A stretch of DNA of 64,000 nt from an uncultured Spirochaetales bacterium (GTDB lineage: Bacteria > Spirochaetota > Spirochaetia > JAFGXN01): contig CASEOG010000003.1 in NCBI GenBank assembly GCA_949289575.1, positions 124,001 through 188,000 of the forward strand, given 5' to 3'. The position numbers and the translations under genes are program-made. The notes beneath the pieces were generated by a model. The model did not search any database, was not told the origin of the DNA, and saw only the letters and a list, made by a program, of their open reading frames with translations. This document shows positions 27,694 to 36,233 of this stretch, piece after piece (within the stretch, counting starts at the first letter, position 1; each line of letters starts with the position of its first letter).

Positions 27694-29551
27694 CAACGGA
27701 TTCGAGAAAGGACTGACAGTACCGATTTGCCCCTCGGAAAACATTTTAAAGAAAGCCTTTTCCGCTTTTATATTATCACCTTCCGGATTTCGTAAAGTTT
27801 TTGCCGTCGACGGAATAGAAGAAAGTGCCACACCGGCCGTTTCATCGGCCGACGCCGCTCTGACAATTTTTATTGCGAGAGAATTTGCCACTCTTCTTAA
27901 AGAACATACCGGCAAAGCGCATCCCGTTATCGTTACGGGAACCGATACGCGCCCGACGGGGCCTGCTCTGGCCGAACTGTTTATCCGGACTTTTTTATCC
28001 GAGCAGGTAGAAGTCCGTATGATCGGAGTTGCTGCCGCACCCGAAATTATGGCTTATGCCAAAACGGACGGAACCGTCGACGCCTTTGCCTACATTTCGG
28101 CCAGCCACAACCCGATCGGTCACAACGGATTTAAATTCGGGTGGGGCGACGGCGCCGTTCTCGATCCCGATACGGCAAACGTTTTTATCGACCGCATTCG
28201 AAAAAAGGCGGAATCATTCTCCGAAATCCAGTCAGCCGTGACCTCGGCAACATCTGTCAGCCGGGAAAAAACGGAAGCGGTCATGAACACCCGGCCGCAG
28301 TACAAAGAAGAAGCACTCAGGGCCTACGAAAAATTCAGCGCCGTTGTTTTTACGGGCGAACCGTACCCCGACAGACGCAACGAAATAATGAACCGCCTGA
28401 GAGAAAGCGCTTCTTCAAAAAACATCGGTATTGTCATCGACTTCAACGGAAGCGCCCGGACGCTGTCCATCGATAAAACCTTCCTGTCTTCCTGCGGTCT
28501 GGCCGTCCGTACAATCAACAGCAAACCGGGACAAATTATGCACAGAATCGTACCCGAAGGCATTTCTCTGGAACCGTGCCGCCGCTTTCTCGAAGACTGC
28601 AACCGGGAAGAATCGTTCAAACCCAACGGCACCTTTTTCCCGCTGGGCTTCACACCCGACAATGACGGAGACCGGGGGAATATTGTTTACATGCAGGGGA
28701 ATCGGAAAACGGCGGCCGTACCGGAGGCGCAGCAGCTGTTTGCGCTTTGCGTATTAAGCGAGCTGGCTGCCCTGACCGCCGACGGTTGCCGGCAGCCGCT
28801 TGCCGTGGCGGTTAACTGCTGCACTTCCGATCGGATAGAGGCTATCGCTTCCGTTTTCGGCGCAAAAGTCTTTCGGGCGGAAGTCGGAGAAGCCAATGTT
28901 GTCAATCTGGCCCGCCGTCTCCGCAGGGAAGGCTATCTGGTCAGAATCCTCGGAGAAGGGTCCAACGGCGGAAACATTACCGACCCGGCTACCGTGCGCG
29001 ACCCGCTTAACACCATCGGTTCTCTGTTGAAGCTGCTGACCCGGCCGGAACTGTTCCGTCTCTGGTGCGAACGAACCGATCAAAATTTCATTCCCGATTA
29101 TTCACTCGAGACAATTATCGAGTCGCTACCGCCATATTCGACAACAGGCTCATACGAACCTCAGGCGAAGCTCGATATTCAAACGACAAACCATGCGGCT
29201 CTGAAAGCGGCTTACGAAGCTCTTTTTCCCGCCTGCTGGGAGTCGGAACTCGTTCCGCTCCGAAAGGAATTGGATTTGGTTTCCTGGCGCGAGTTCAACT
29301 ATGAAAAAACGGAAGAAAAAGAGGGCGTCGGATCGGCTTTCCGCAGCGGTCAGGAACGGGGCGGATTTAAAATCCGCTTCTACAACAGCGCCGGCGAACC
29401 GGTCGCTTTTGTCTGGATGCGCGGATCGGGAACCGAACCGGTCTTTCGTATTCTGGCCGAGGTCAAAGGCCTTCACCCGAATGCGGAAGCCGGGCTGTTA
29501 AGAATCCACTCGGCGCTGATTCGGGAAGCCGACAGACTTTGCACAAAATAA
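27683..29551 (+). CDS. Phosphoglucomutase/phosphomannomutase family protein
   Basis: An alpha-D-phosphohexomutase interconverting hexose 1- and 6-phosphates. Recognisable parts are the substrate/phosphoserine loop [16 protein letters not shown] near residue 140, the metal-binding loop DNDGDRGN near 330, the sugar-specificity loop GEGSNGG near 430 and the phosphate-binding end RGSGTEP. The 622 residues are longer than the usual 450-580, with extra sequence around 180-260 and 500-560. It overlaps dapL and is followed by a strong terminator. Whether glucose or mannose is preferred cannot be told. Confidence 0.88.
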   Translation: MRNDNGFEKGLTVPICPSENILKKAFSAFILSPSGFRKVFAVDGIEESATPAVSSADAALTIFIAREFATLLKEHTGKAHPVIVTGTDTRPTGPALAELFIRTFLSEQVEVRMIGVAAAPEIMAYAKTDGTVDAFAYISASHNPIGHNGFKFGWGDGAVLDPDTANVFIDRIRKKAESFSEIQSAVTSATSVSREKTEAVMNTRPQYKEEALRAYEKFSAVVFTGEPYPDRRNEIMNRLRESASSKNIGIVIDFNGSARTLSIDKTFLSSCGLAVRTINSKPGQIMHRIVPEGISLEPCRRFLEDCNREESFKPNGTFFPLGFTPDNDGDRGNIVYMQGNRKTAAVPEAQQLFALCVLSELAALTADGCRQPLAVAVNCCTSDRIEAIASVFGAKVFRAEVGEANVVNLARRLRREGYLVRILGEGSNGGNITDPATVRDPLNTIGSLLKLLTRPELFRLWCERTDQNFIPDYSLETIIESLPPYSTTGSYEPQAKLDIQTTNHAALKAAYEALFPACWESELVPLRKELDLVSWREFNYEKTEEKEGVGSAFRSGQERGGFKIRFYNSAGEPVAFVWMRGSGTEPVFRILAEVKGLHPNAEAGLLRIHSALIREADRLCTK

Positions 29552-29558
29552 ATAAAGA

Positions 29559-29587
29559 AAAAGGCGGAGCCGGGCTCCGCCTTTTTC
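29559..29587 (+). terminator. Terminator after the phosphohexomutase
   Basis: The inverted repeat GGCGGAGC / GCTCCGCC with flanking A and T runs (AAAAA before, TTTTT after) can act on both strands. Confidence 0.85.
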
Positions 29588-29603
29588 TTTTTCCGAATTC
29601 GGA

Positions 29604-30137
29604 CTATTCCGCCGAAGTGTGTTCGACCCAAATCAGACGGGAAACATCAAACCCGAGCTCTGCCGCCATATCCAGATATCGTGCTTTGATCTCTTCCGGA
29701 ATTTGAGGTGTTCTCCCCAATATCCACAGGTAATCGTCATTTTTCCCGCAGACCAGCGCATACGAATAATCGTCTTCGACGGCAATTACATTGTAGCCGG
29801 CATAAAACGGTCCGAAAAAGGAGACCTTCAGCGCCCCGACCTGCGGATTTTCGCGGAATTTGGCCTTACCGACCGACTCTTTCCATTTCTGTTTGCCGTA
29901 ATGGTAACCGCGGTTAACAACACGTACGGTTCCGTCTTCATTCAGAGAATATTCGGCCGTCACATTGTTCAAGCCTTTCTCGAAAAAGAAATCGAAACGG
30001 GCAATCTCATACCATCTCCCGAGATAACGGGCCGAATCGAAATCCGCGACGGGAGTGACATTTGCGGGGATCATCGTACATCCCGCCATCAATGCGATTA
30101 ATCCCAAAAACAGCATTAAATATGATTTTCTTCTCAT
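29604..30137 (-). CDS. blc: Lipocalin family lipoprotein (Blc-like)
   Basis: Bacterial lipocalins bind lipids or other hydrophobic ligands and are anchored in the membrane. The signal peptide ends in lipobox LMAGC (Cys20). The lipocalin signature GRWYEIARFDFFFEKGL follows at about 40-57, then VTAEYSLNEDGTVRVVNRG and the conserved C-terminal YLWILGRTPQIPEE. At 177 residues it matches E. coli Blc. It stands alone, convergent with the phosphohexomutase across a shared terminator. Confidence 0.93.
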   Translation of the reverse strand: MRRKSYLMLFLGLIALMAGCTMIPANVTPVADFDSARYLGRWYEIARFDFFFEKGLNNVTAEYSLNEDGTVRVVNRGYHYGKQKWKESVGKAKFRENPQVGALKVSFFGPFYAGYNVIAVEDDYSYALVCGKNDDYLWILGRTPQIPEEIKARYLDMAAELGFDVSRLIWVEHTSAE

Positions 30138-30223
30138 ACCGGTAACCTCTTCTGTTACTTTACTCCTTTAACATGAAGAAATCAAGAAACAATTTCAAGT
30201 ATAACAGATATAATTTTATATTA

Positions 30224-30252
30224 TTAACAATCTTCTGTAAAAATTGTATCTT
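30224..30252 (+). promoter_or_regulatory. Promoter of the HIU hydrolase-like gene
   Basis: TTAACA (30224-30229), 17 bases, TATCTT (30247-30252), 27 bases before the ATG at 30280. Confidence 0.5.
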
Positions 30253-30279
30253 ACAAAATCTTTAAATTCGGAGAAATCA

Positions 30280-30693
30280 ATGAAAAAAGCAGTTTTATTT
30301 TTAATTTTGGGAACATTGGCCTTCCATGCCGCAGCGCAAACACCGAAAGAGAGCTATCAGCTCAGCACACACATTCTGGATATTCAGAAAGGATCGCCGG
30401 CTCCCGGTGTCCCTATTCTTCTTTACCGGTGGAATCCGTCCGATGAAACTTGGGCACAAATCGATGAGGGCGTTACCGACAGAAACGGCCGTATTGCCGA
30501 TTTTCTGAGTCACAAAAACAACAACGAAGGGATTTATAAATTGCGGTTTGAGACGGCTCCTTATTTTGCCGGACAGAAAGAAAAATCGATTTATCCGTTC
30601 ATCGAGGTGATCTTTCAAATCCGGGGCAACGGTCATTACCACATTCCGCTGACCGTTTCCGCAAACGGCTACTCGACCTACCGCGGCAACTGA
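30280..30693 (+). CDS. Exported transthyretin-like protein (5-hydroxyisourate hydrolase family)
   Basis: Members of this family hydrolyse 5-hydroxyisourate in urate breakdown; secreted forms occur in enteric bacteria. A signal peptide (MKKAVLFLILGTLAFHAAAQ) precedes the family N-terminal motif LSTHILDIQKGSPAPGVPI. The segment HYHIPLTVSANGYSTYRGN ends the protein with YRGN where the family usually has YRGS. At 137 residues including the signal it has the normal size. GGAG before the ATG at 30280 fixes the start. No urate oxidase or OHCU decarboxylase is nearby, so the substrate is uncertain. Confidence 0.88.
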   Translation: MKKAVLFLILGTLAFHAAAQTPKESYQLSTHILDIQKGSPAPGVPILLYRWNPSDETWAQIDEGVTDRNGRIADFLSHKNNNEGIYKLRFETAPYFAGQKEKSIYPFIEVIFQIRGNGHYHIPLTVSANGYSTYRGN

Positions 30694-30713
30694 TGTTGCG
30701 GTGCCCCGCAACA
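30690..30713. terminator. Hairpin between convergent genes, possible terminator
   Basis: A perfect 10-base-pair stem (GATGTTGCGG / CCGCAACATC) with a four-base loop overlaps the stop codon of the exported hydrolase-like gene. There is no T run, so its role as a terminator is weakly supported. Confidence 0.45.
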
Positions 30714-30732
30714 TCGGTCCGGCGGACAGACG

Positions 30733-31728
30733 TTAAAGGCCGACGGCCCGTCGTAATTTCTCCATTTTGCGTCGGGCCAGCTGCCGGGCGCGTTCGGCTC
30801 CGCGATTCAGAGCTTCATCAATGACGGAAGGATCGGCCATCAGCGCCGTATAACGGTCGCGAATCGGCGTCAGCATCCGGTTCATTTTATCGAAAAGTTC
30901 TTTTTTGGCATCACCCCACCCCATGCCGCCGGCCCGGTAGCGGGCGGCCAAAGCGGCCTGTTCTTCCGGTGTCGCAAACAGTTTATACAGAGAAAACACA
31001 TTACAGCTGTCGGGATCTTTCGCTTCTTCCACCCCCTGGGAATTGGTCACAATCCGCATCACCTGCTTTCTCAGCTGCGCTTCACTCAGGAAAAGGGAAA
31101 TCGTATTGTTGTAGCTTTTGCTCATTTTGCGGCCGTCGGAGCCGGGTATCACCTGAGACGATTCCTCGAGATACGGCTGCGGAATCCGGAACAGCTCCTT
31201 TCCGTAGTTGCGGTTGACAGCCTCGGCTATATCAACGGCAATTTCGATGTGCTGAACCTGATCTTTTCCGACCGGCACAAAGTCGGCATCGAAAAGCAGA
31301 ATGTCGGCGGCCATCAGCACCGGATAGGTGTAAAGCCCCATATTAATGCCGCTGTCGGGATCTTCTCCTTTTTCGAGGTTGAGGGCGACCGCCGCCTTGT
31401 AGGCGTGCGCCCGGTTCATCAGACCTTTCGCGGTAAAAGCATTCAGCAGCACCGACAGCTCGAATACCTGCGGAATGTCCGACTGCCGGTAAAAAAGTGT
31501 TTTCTCCGGGTCGAGACCGCACGCCATCCAGGCTGCCGCAACCTCGTAAGTATTCCGTCTCAGTTCCGCCGGATCTTTAACGGTATTCAGCGCATGGTAG
31601 TCGGCAATGAAATAGCGCGCCTCAAACGAAGCGGCCGCCTTTAAGGCGGGGCGAATGGCTCCGAAATAATTGCCGATATGCGGAGTTCCCGTCGGCTTAA
31701 TTCCTGTCAGATAAACCTTATTTTCCAT
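30733..31728 (-). CDS. trpS: Tryptophan-tRNA ligase
   Basis: A class I aminoacyl-tRNA synthetase that charges tRNA-Trp. The ATP-binding motif is present as GTPHIGNYFGA near residue 12 and the second signature as GRKMSKSYNN near 190. At 331 residues it is standard. The ATG at 31728 (MENKVYLTGIKPTG) follows a purine-rich GGGGAAAG. The longer frame upstream overlaps the transporter gene by more than needed. The 11-base overlap with the transporter end indicates an operon. Confidence 0.95.
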   Translation of the reverse strand: MENKVYLTGIKPTGTPHIGNYFGAIRPALKAAASFEARYFIADYHALNTVKDPAELRRNTYEVAAAWMACGLDPEKTLFYRQSDIPQVFELSVLLNAFTAKGLMNRAHAYKAAVALNLEKGEDPDSGINMGLYTYPVLMAADILLFDADFVPVGKDQVQHIEIAVDIAEAVNRNYGKELFRIPQPYLEESSQVIPGSDGRKMSKSYNNTISLFLSEAQLRKQVMRIVTNSQGVEEAKDPDSCNVFSLYKLFATPEEQAALAARYRAGGMGWGDAKKELFDKMNRMLTPIRDRYTALMADPSVIDEALNRGAERARQLARRKMEKLRRAVGL

Positions 31729-32932
31729 TTTTCTTTCCCCATTTTGCTTTAACGCGCACCGCAAAAGCAACGACCCTTTTTCCTGCCGCTTTCACCCGGT
31801 CGGCAATTTTTTCGTCTTTTTCTCCGCTGCTGTCACCGGAAATCAACGCCTCGACCGGCTGCAAAGCCGGAATATTGATCATGATAATTTTAATCAGCAT
31901 CATCATCGGCACCGCAAGGAACATTCCGACAATTCCCCACATCCAGCTCCAGAAAAGAAGCGAGAAAAAGACAATCACGGGACTCAGATCAAATTTCTTT
32001 CCCTGCAGCATCGGGTCGAGCCAGTTTCCGATAATAAACTCAATAATTACGTTAATAAAAAAGATGTAGGCAACGACGGGCCAGTTCGGCGAAAACTGGG
32101 CGAAACCGAATGTGGCAATAATAAAAACGGCGGCAATCGACCCGATATTGGGAATAAAATTAAAAAAGAAAGTAATGGCGACCCACAACGGGACAAAATC
32201 CATCCCGACAACCGATGTGGCAATGCCGACACAAAAAGCCGTCAGAGCACTGATGATGGTTTTCAGCCACAGATAACTGAGCGTATCCTTTCCGATTTGA
32301 GACACAATCGCCGCCACTTTTTCCGCTTTTTTGAGAGATTCGGACGTCTCGCTGCCGTCTTCGTTTCTCCGAATAAAAATCAGTTTCAAACGATCCTGAA
32401 TCACAACCCTTTCGGAGAGAATAAAGACCAAAAACAGAACCAGAACCGTAAAAGCGGAAATGAAAGAAAACGAACGGTTCACGACCGCATTTAAGCCGGA
32501 AGAAATCCAGTCTCCCCACTTCACCGTCTGAATCAGGGAAAAAAGAGAAAAATTTTCGGGCATATCGTAATTCAGGCGGCTTCCGATCGTCTCGCCGAAA
32601 TTTTGCAGATACCCGTCAAGCTGAATGTAAAAAGACTGAATCTTCACCTGATATTTCGGGAACTCGACGGCAAATTTCGATACGGTGTTCAGCAGAAAAA
32701 GAGAAGCAAACAACAGTAAAAGCAGCAGGACAAGAACGGCAAAAATCACTCCCAATAGACGCGGGATTCGTTTTCTTTCCATGAGATTCAGCAAAGGCAG
32801 AAAGAATATCGAAAAGAACAAAGCCAGAACCATGGGGATAAAAATAGAACTTAATATTTTCAGAACAAAACAGGCCGCAACCAGCGCCAGAAAACCGGTA
32901 GCGCCGGCAATAATTTTCAGACTCTTTTCCAT
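31718..32932 (-). CDS. AI-2E/PerM family membrane transporter
   Basis: A polytopic inner membrane protein of 404 residues: hydrophobic helices at about 8-60, a soluble middle region (about 85-140), then helices from about 150 to 370 with the family-typical stretch PNIGSIAAVF. Members are proposed to export autoinducer-2 or to be Na+/H+ antiporters. luxS in this window makes the AI-2 idea attractive but not proven. The charged tail ends KAKWGKKNGK. The ATG at 32932 lacks a ribosome site and is preceded six bases upstream by TATAAA, so the transcript may be leaderless. It is co-transcribed with trpS. Confidence 0.88.
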   Translation of the reverse strand: MEKSLKIIAGATGFLALVAACFVLKILSSIFIPMVLALFFSIFFLPLLNLMERKRIPRLLGVIFAVLVLLLLLLFASLFLLNTVSKFAVEFPKYQVKIQSFYIQLDGYLQNFGETIGSRLNYDMPENFSLFSLIQTVKWGDWISSGLNAVVNRSFSFISAFTVLVLFLVFILSERVVIQDRLKLIFIRRNEDGSETSESLKKAEKVAAIVSQIGKDTLSYLWLKTIISALTAFCVGIATSVVGMDFVPLWVAITFFFNFIPNIGSIAAVFIIATFGFAQFSPNWPVVAYIFFINVIIEFIIGNWLDPMLQGKKFDLSPVIVFFSLLFWSWMWGIVGMFLAVPMMMLIKIIMINIPALQPVEALISGDSSGEKDEKIADRVKAAGKRVVAFAVRVKAKWGKKNGK

Positions 32933-32938
32933 ACAGGC

Positions 32939-32968
32939 TTTATAACACATAACGTAAAAAAAAAACAA
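32939..32968 (-). promoter_or_regulatory. Promoter of transporter-trpS operon, predicted leaderless
   Basis: TTGTTT (32963-32968), 18 bases, TATAAA (32939-32944), then six bases to the ATG. Confidence 0.5.
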
Positions 32969-33036
32969 GAGCGTACTGACAAACCGAAAAAGAAAGTCGG
33001 GAGATCCGAAATTTTTTTATTTTTTTCGGATTTCGC

Positions 33037-33065
33037 TTTACACACCATATCTTGTGTGATATAGT
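33037..33065 (+). promoter_or_regulatory. nrdR-nrdD operon promoter
   Basis: TTTACA (33037-33042), 17 bases, TATAGT (33060-33065). The spacer is almost filled by a NrdR box, which explains how a repressor could block RNA polymerase. Confidence 0.7.
33042..33057 (+). promoter_or_regulatory. NrdR box
   Basis: ACACCATATCTTGTGT matches the known NrdR operator pattern (acaCwAtATaTwgtgt) at 14 of 16 positions and sits between -35 and -10 of the nrdR promoter. A clear second box at the usual spacing is not obvious. Confidence 0.75.
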
Positions 33066-33122
33066 AACTAAGATTTCTTAAGTACCACTACGAGAACGCC
33101 GATATTAAAAACAGGAAAAACT

Positions 33123-33590
33123 ATGAGATGTCCTTACTGCAATTCTACCGACGACCGCGTTCTTGAGTCCCGCCAGAATTCGACGGGAACCGTCATACGG
33201 CGGCGGAGAGAATGCCTGAACTGCGGAACCCGTTTTACTTCCTACGAAAAGACGGAAGAAAAACCGCTGATGATACAAAAAAAGAGCGGCGAACTGCAGG
33301 AATTCAGCACGGAAAAGCTGAAAAAAAGTATTACGACCGCAACCCGCAAGCGGAAAATAGAACATACGGTCATTGACAGTATGATTGCCGAAATCGAAGA
33401 TGCGGCCGAATACGAAGGAAGAGTCAGTCATGTGATTTCTTCTTCGATGTTGGGTGATTTGATTCTGGAAAAACTGAAAGAGGTCGATGCGGTTGCTTAT
33501 ATCCGCTACGCGTCGGTTTACCGGAATTTCGATGATTTGAAACGTTTTATCACAGAGATAAAACAGATAGATAAAAAGAATAAACGATAG
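33123..33590 (+). CDS. nrdR: Transcriptional repressor NrdR
   Basis: NrdR represses ribonucleotide reductase genes when dATP is high. The 155-residue protein has the N-terminal zinc ribbon (cysteines 3, 6, 31 and 34, MRCPYC ... CLNC) and the ATP-cone domain from about residue 46 (PLMIQKKSGELQEFSTEKL). It heads the operon with nrdD, and a NrdR box overlaps its own promoter, so autoregulation of the module is expected. AGGAAAA before the ATG serves as the ribosome site. Length is typical for the family. Confidence 0.96.
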   Translation: MRCPYCNSTDDRVLESRQNSTGTVIRRRRECLNCGTRFTSYEKTEEKPLMIQKKSGELQEFSTEKLKKSITTATRKRKIEHTVIDSMIAEIEDAAEYEGRVSHVISSSMLGDLILEKLKEVDAVAYIRYASVYRNFDDLKRFITEIKQIDKKNKR

Positions 33591-33614
33591 CAAACCGGGA
33601 GGGGGATGTAATCG

Positions 33615-35714
33615 ATGGGAGAAGTGAAAAACGACTGGAGGGAATTTCTCGGGAATTCCGCTCCGCAGCGGCCGTTTGCCGTCCGGCAAATTGTCAAACG
33701 TGACGGCAGTCTGGAAAAATACGACCGCTACAAAATCGCCAGTGCCATATCGAAAGCGCTTCAGGCATCGGGTGATGACAGTTCCGCGGAAACCGTCGAT
33801 TATCTGACGAAAAAGACCGAAGAGAAGCTGGCGGACTTCATGAAAGGCCGCCATCCGAATTCGGCTCCCGCCCTGGAGGAAATTCAGGATATTGTCGAAA
33901 CCGTTTTCATCGAAGAAAAAAAGGTGAAAACAGCCAAAGCCTACATTCTCTACCGTGCCAAACACGAAGCCATGCGCGACACCAAAAAACTGATGCTCGA
34001 CATCAACAGCACGATGGACGGCTATCTGATGCAGTCGGACTGGCGCGTCAACGAGAATGCCAATGTCAATTTTTCTCTCGGCGGTCTGATTCTCCACAAC
34101 TCCGGAGCGATTACCGCCAATTACTGGCTGAAAAATATTTATACGGAAGACATTGCCGAAGCACACCGCAACGCCGACTTTCATATCCACGATTTGTCGA
34201 TGTTCTCCGGGTACTGTGCCGGCTGGTCGCTGCGGCAGCTGATTCAGGAAGGTCTCGGCGGTGTCAAAGACAAAATCAACTCCAAACCGCCCAAACATCT
34301 GTCGACACTGATTCAGCAGATTGTCAACTTTTTGGGTGTCATGCAGAACGAATGGGCCGGCGCGCAGGCTCTTTCCGGATTCGATACATACCTGGCTCCG
34401 TTCATCAAAGCCGATAACCTGAACGACGACGAAGTGCGGCAGGCACTGCAGAGTTTTCTCTTCGGTGTCAATACACCGTCGCGCTGGGGAAGCCAGGCTC
34501 CCTTTACCAATATCACTCTCGACTGGACGGTTCCTCACGACTTAAAGGACCGCAAGGCAATTGTCGGCGGCAAAGAAACCGAATTCACCTACGGTGACTG
34601 CCGGAAAGAAATGGATACCATCAACCGCCTTTTTATCGAGCTGATTCTGGAAGGCGATGCCAACGGCCGCGGTTTCCAATACCCGATTCCGACCTACAAT
34701 ATCACCCGTGATTTCGACTGGGACGGCGCCAATACCGAGCTGCTGTTTAAGATGACTGCCAAATACGGCACGCCCTATTTCCAGAATTTTATCAACAGCG
34801 ATCTCAACCCGGAAGATGTCCGTTCGATGTGCTGCCGGTTACAGCTGGATAAACGGGAACTGCGCAAACGCGGCGGCGGTCTTTTCGGTTCCGATGAATT
34901 TACAGGATCGATCGGTGTTGTCACGATTAACCTGCCGCGCATCGGCTACCTTTCTTCTTCAAAAGACGAATTTTTTGCCCGGCTGTACCGGCTGATGGAT
35001 TTGGCAAAAGAGTCGCTGGTTATCAAAAGAAAGGTTATTAATCGACTGCTCGAAGCGGGACTCTTCCCGTATACGAAACGGTACCTCAGTCATCTGAACA
35101 ACCACTTTTCCACCATCGGCATTTGCGGCATGAACGAATGTCTGCTCAATTTCATGGGGAAAGATCTGCTCGATCCGGAAGCACGCGCTTTTGCCAACGA
35201 AATTCTGATGAAAATGCGCGATCGTCTTGCCGAATACCAGGAAGCAACCGGCGACCTCTTCAACCTGGAAGCGACTCCGGCGGAAAGCACCAGCTATCGT
35301 CTGGCCAAACACGACAAAGAACGTTATCCCGACATCATTACGGGCGGCAAAAACGAAGTCTATTACACCAATTCGACTCAACTGCCGGTCAATTTTACCG
35401 ATGATATATTTGAAGCCCTTGATTTGCAGGAAGATTTGCAGATTAAGTACACGGGCGGAACGGTCTTCCACGGCTTTCTGGGAGAAGCCATTACCGATAT
35501 CAACGCCTGCAAGAATCTGGTAAAGGCAATTTGCAGCAACTACCGGATTCCTTATTTTACGTTATCGCCGGTGTATTCCATTTGTCCGGTTCACGGTTAC
35601 CTTTCGGGCGAACATTTCAACTGTCCGAAATGCCGCGACGAACGGAAAAATGAAATCATCGAACAGATAAAAGAACTGGAAAAAGAAAAATCAAAACTGA
35701 AAAAAAATCTTTGA
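33615..35714 (+). CDS. nrdD: Anaerobic ribonucleotide reductase catalytic subunit NrdD, lacking its glycyl-radical domain
   Basis: NrdD reduces ribonucleotides under anaerobic conditions by thiyl radical chemistry started from a glycyl radical. An ATP-cone (about 20-115) is followed by the ten-stranded barrel, with MCCRLQLDKREL near 405 and GGGLFGSDEFTGSIGVVTIN near 420. The metal region CPVHGYLSGEHFNCPKC lies near 655. The protein then stops after a charged, heptad-patterned tail (EIIEQIKELEKEKSKLKKNL). The RxxGY glycyl-radical motif that should follow the zinc site is absent and is found in the next gene. The 699-residue length and context otherwise fit NrdD. Confidence 0.93.
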   Translation: MGEVKNDWREFLGNSAPQRPFAVRQIVKRDGSLEKYDRYKIASAISKALQASGDDSSAETVDYLTKKTEEKLADFMKGRHPNSAPALEEIQDIVETVFIEEKKVKTAKAYILYRAKHEAMRDTKKLMLDINSTMDGYLMQSDWRVNENANVNFSLGGLILHNSGAITANYWLKNIYTEDIAEAHRNADFHIHDLSMFSGYCAGWSLRQLIQEGLGGVKDKINSKPPKHLSTLIQQIVNFLGVMQNEWAGAQALSGFDTYLAPFIKADNLNDDEVRQALQSFLFGVNTPSRWGSQAPFTNITLDWTVPHDLKDRKAIVGGKETEFTYGDCRKEMDTINRLFIELILEGDANGRGFQYPIPTYNITRDFDWDGANTELLFKMTAKYGTPYFQNFINSDLNPEDVRSMCCRLQLDKRELRKRGGGLFGSDEFTGSIGVVTINLPRIGYLSSSKDEFFARLYRLMDLAKESLVIKRKVINRLLEAGLFPYTKRYLSHLNNHFSTIGICGMNECLLNFMGKDLLDPEARAFANEILMKMRDRLAEYQEATGDLFNLEATPAESTSYRLAKHDKERYPDIITGGKNEVYYTNSTQLPVNFTDDIFEALDLQEDLQIKYTGGTVFHGFLGEAITDINACKNLVKAICSNYRIPYFTLSPVYSICPVHGYLSGEHFNCPKCRDERKNEIIEQIKELEKEKSKLKKNL

Positions 35715-35725
35715 GGGGAAGAAAA

Positions 35726-36226
35726 ATGAACACACAAAACATCGAGGAATTGAACAGAAAAATCGAAGCATTGAAACAGGAAATGAACTCGGTTCAGGGA
35801 ACGGACACCGAAGTGTATGCCCGCATTGTCGGTTACTACCGATCGGTTGCCAACTGGAATAAAGGCAAACGGGAAGAGTTCGGTATCCGCAAGAACTTCG
35901 TTCTGAGCGATGATGCCCCCTCCTGTGAATGGGAACATACACATATCGAAGTGACCGGAAACGGGAAAAAAGCCGACATCTGCGGCCGTATTCTCTGTTT
36001 TGTCCGCAAAACCTGTCCGAACTGTCCGCCGGTAAAAACAGTTCTGGATCAGTCGGGACTGCCCGTCGAATATATCGATGTCGATACTCACGAAGGAATG
36101 GAGCTGGCGATGAAATACGGCGTGATGAAAGCACCGACCGTTCTTTTTCTGGATGCCGAAAACGGCGAACAGGCCCGCACCGGTAATGCGGCCGAACTGA
36201 AATCTCTTTTGACAGCCGCTGTTTAA
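35726..36226 (+). CDS. Detached NrdD glycyl-radical domain fused to a redoxin domain
   Basis: The 166-residue protein has three parts. Residues 5-23 are a heptad helix (IEELNRKIEALKQEM). Residues 27-58 carry the class III RNR glycyl-radical signature EVYARIVGYYRSVANWNKGK, with Gly36 the expected radical site. Residues 84-166 look like a thioredoxin/glutaredoxin domain with active site CPNC (97-100) and the cis-proline loop KAPTVLFLD. It begins 11 bases after nrdD and is led by AGGGGAAG. I infer it completes NrdD in trans and may also deliver electrons. The heptads could pair with the NrdD tail. Confidence 0.88.
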   Translation: MNTQNIEELNRKIEALKQEMNSVQGTDTEVYARIVGYYRSVANWNKGKREEFGIRKNFVLSDDAPSCEWEHTHIEVTGNGKKADICGRILCFVRKTCPNCPPVKTVLDQSGLPVEYIDVDTHEGMELAMKYGVMKAPTVLFLDAENGEQARTGNAAELKSLLTAAV

Positions 36227-36233
36227 ACCCGCA

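Noticed and set aside
30714..31770. T-box or tryptophan attenuator upstream of trpS or pheS
   Set aside because: Neither gene has a long leader; trpS overlaps its upstream gene and pheS starts about ten bases after its predicted transcription start.
33005..33032. Palindromic stretch ATCCGAAA ... TTTCGGAT as a terminator
   Set aside because: It lies between two divergent promoters where no transcript should end; it is mostly an A/T run and could as well be an upstream promoter element.
33105..34538. Minus-strand frame of 477 codons over nrdR and nrdD
   Set aside because: Antisense shadow; crosses an operon with clear ribosome sites on the plus strand.
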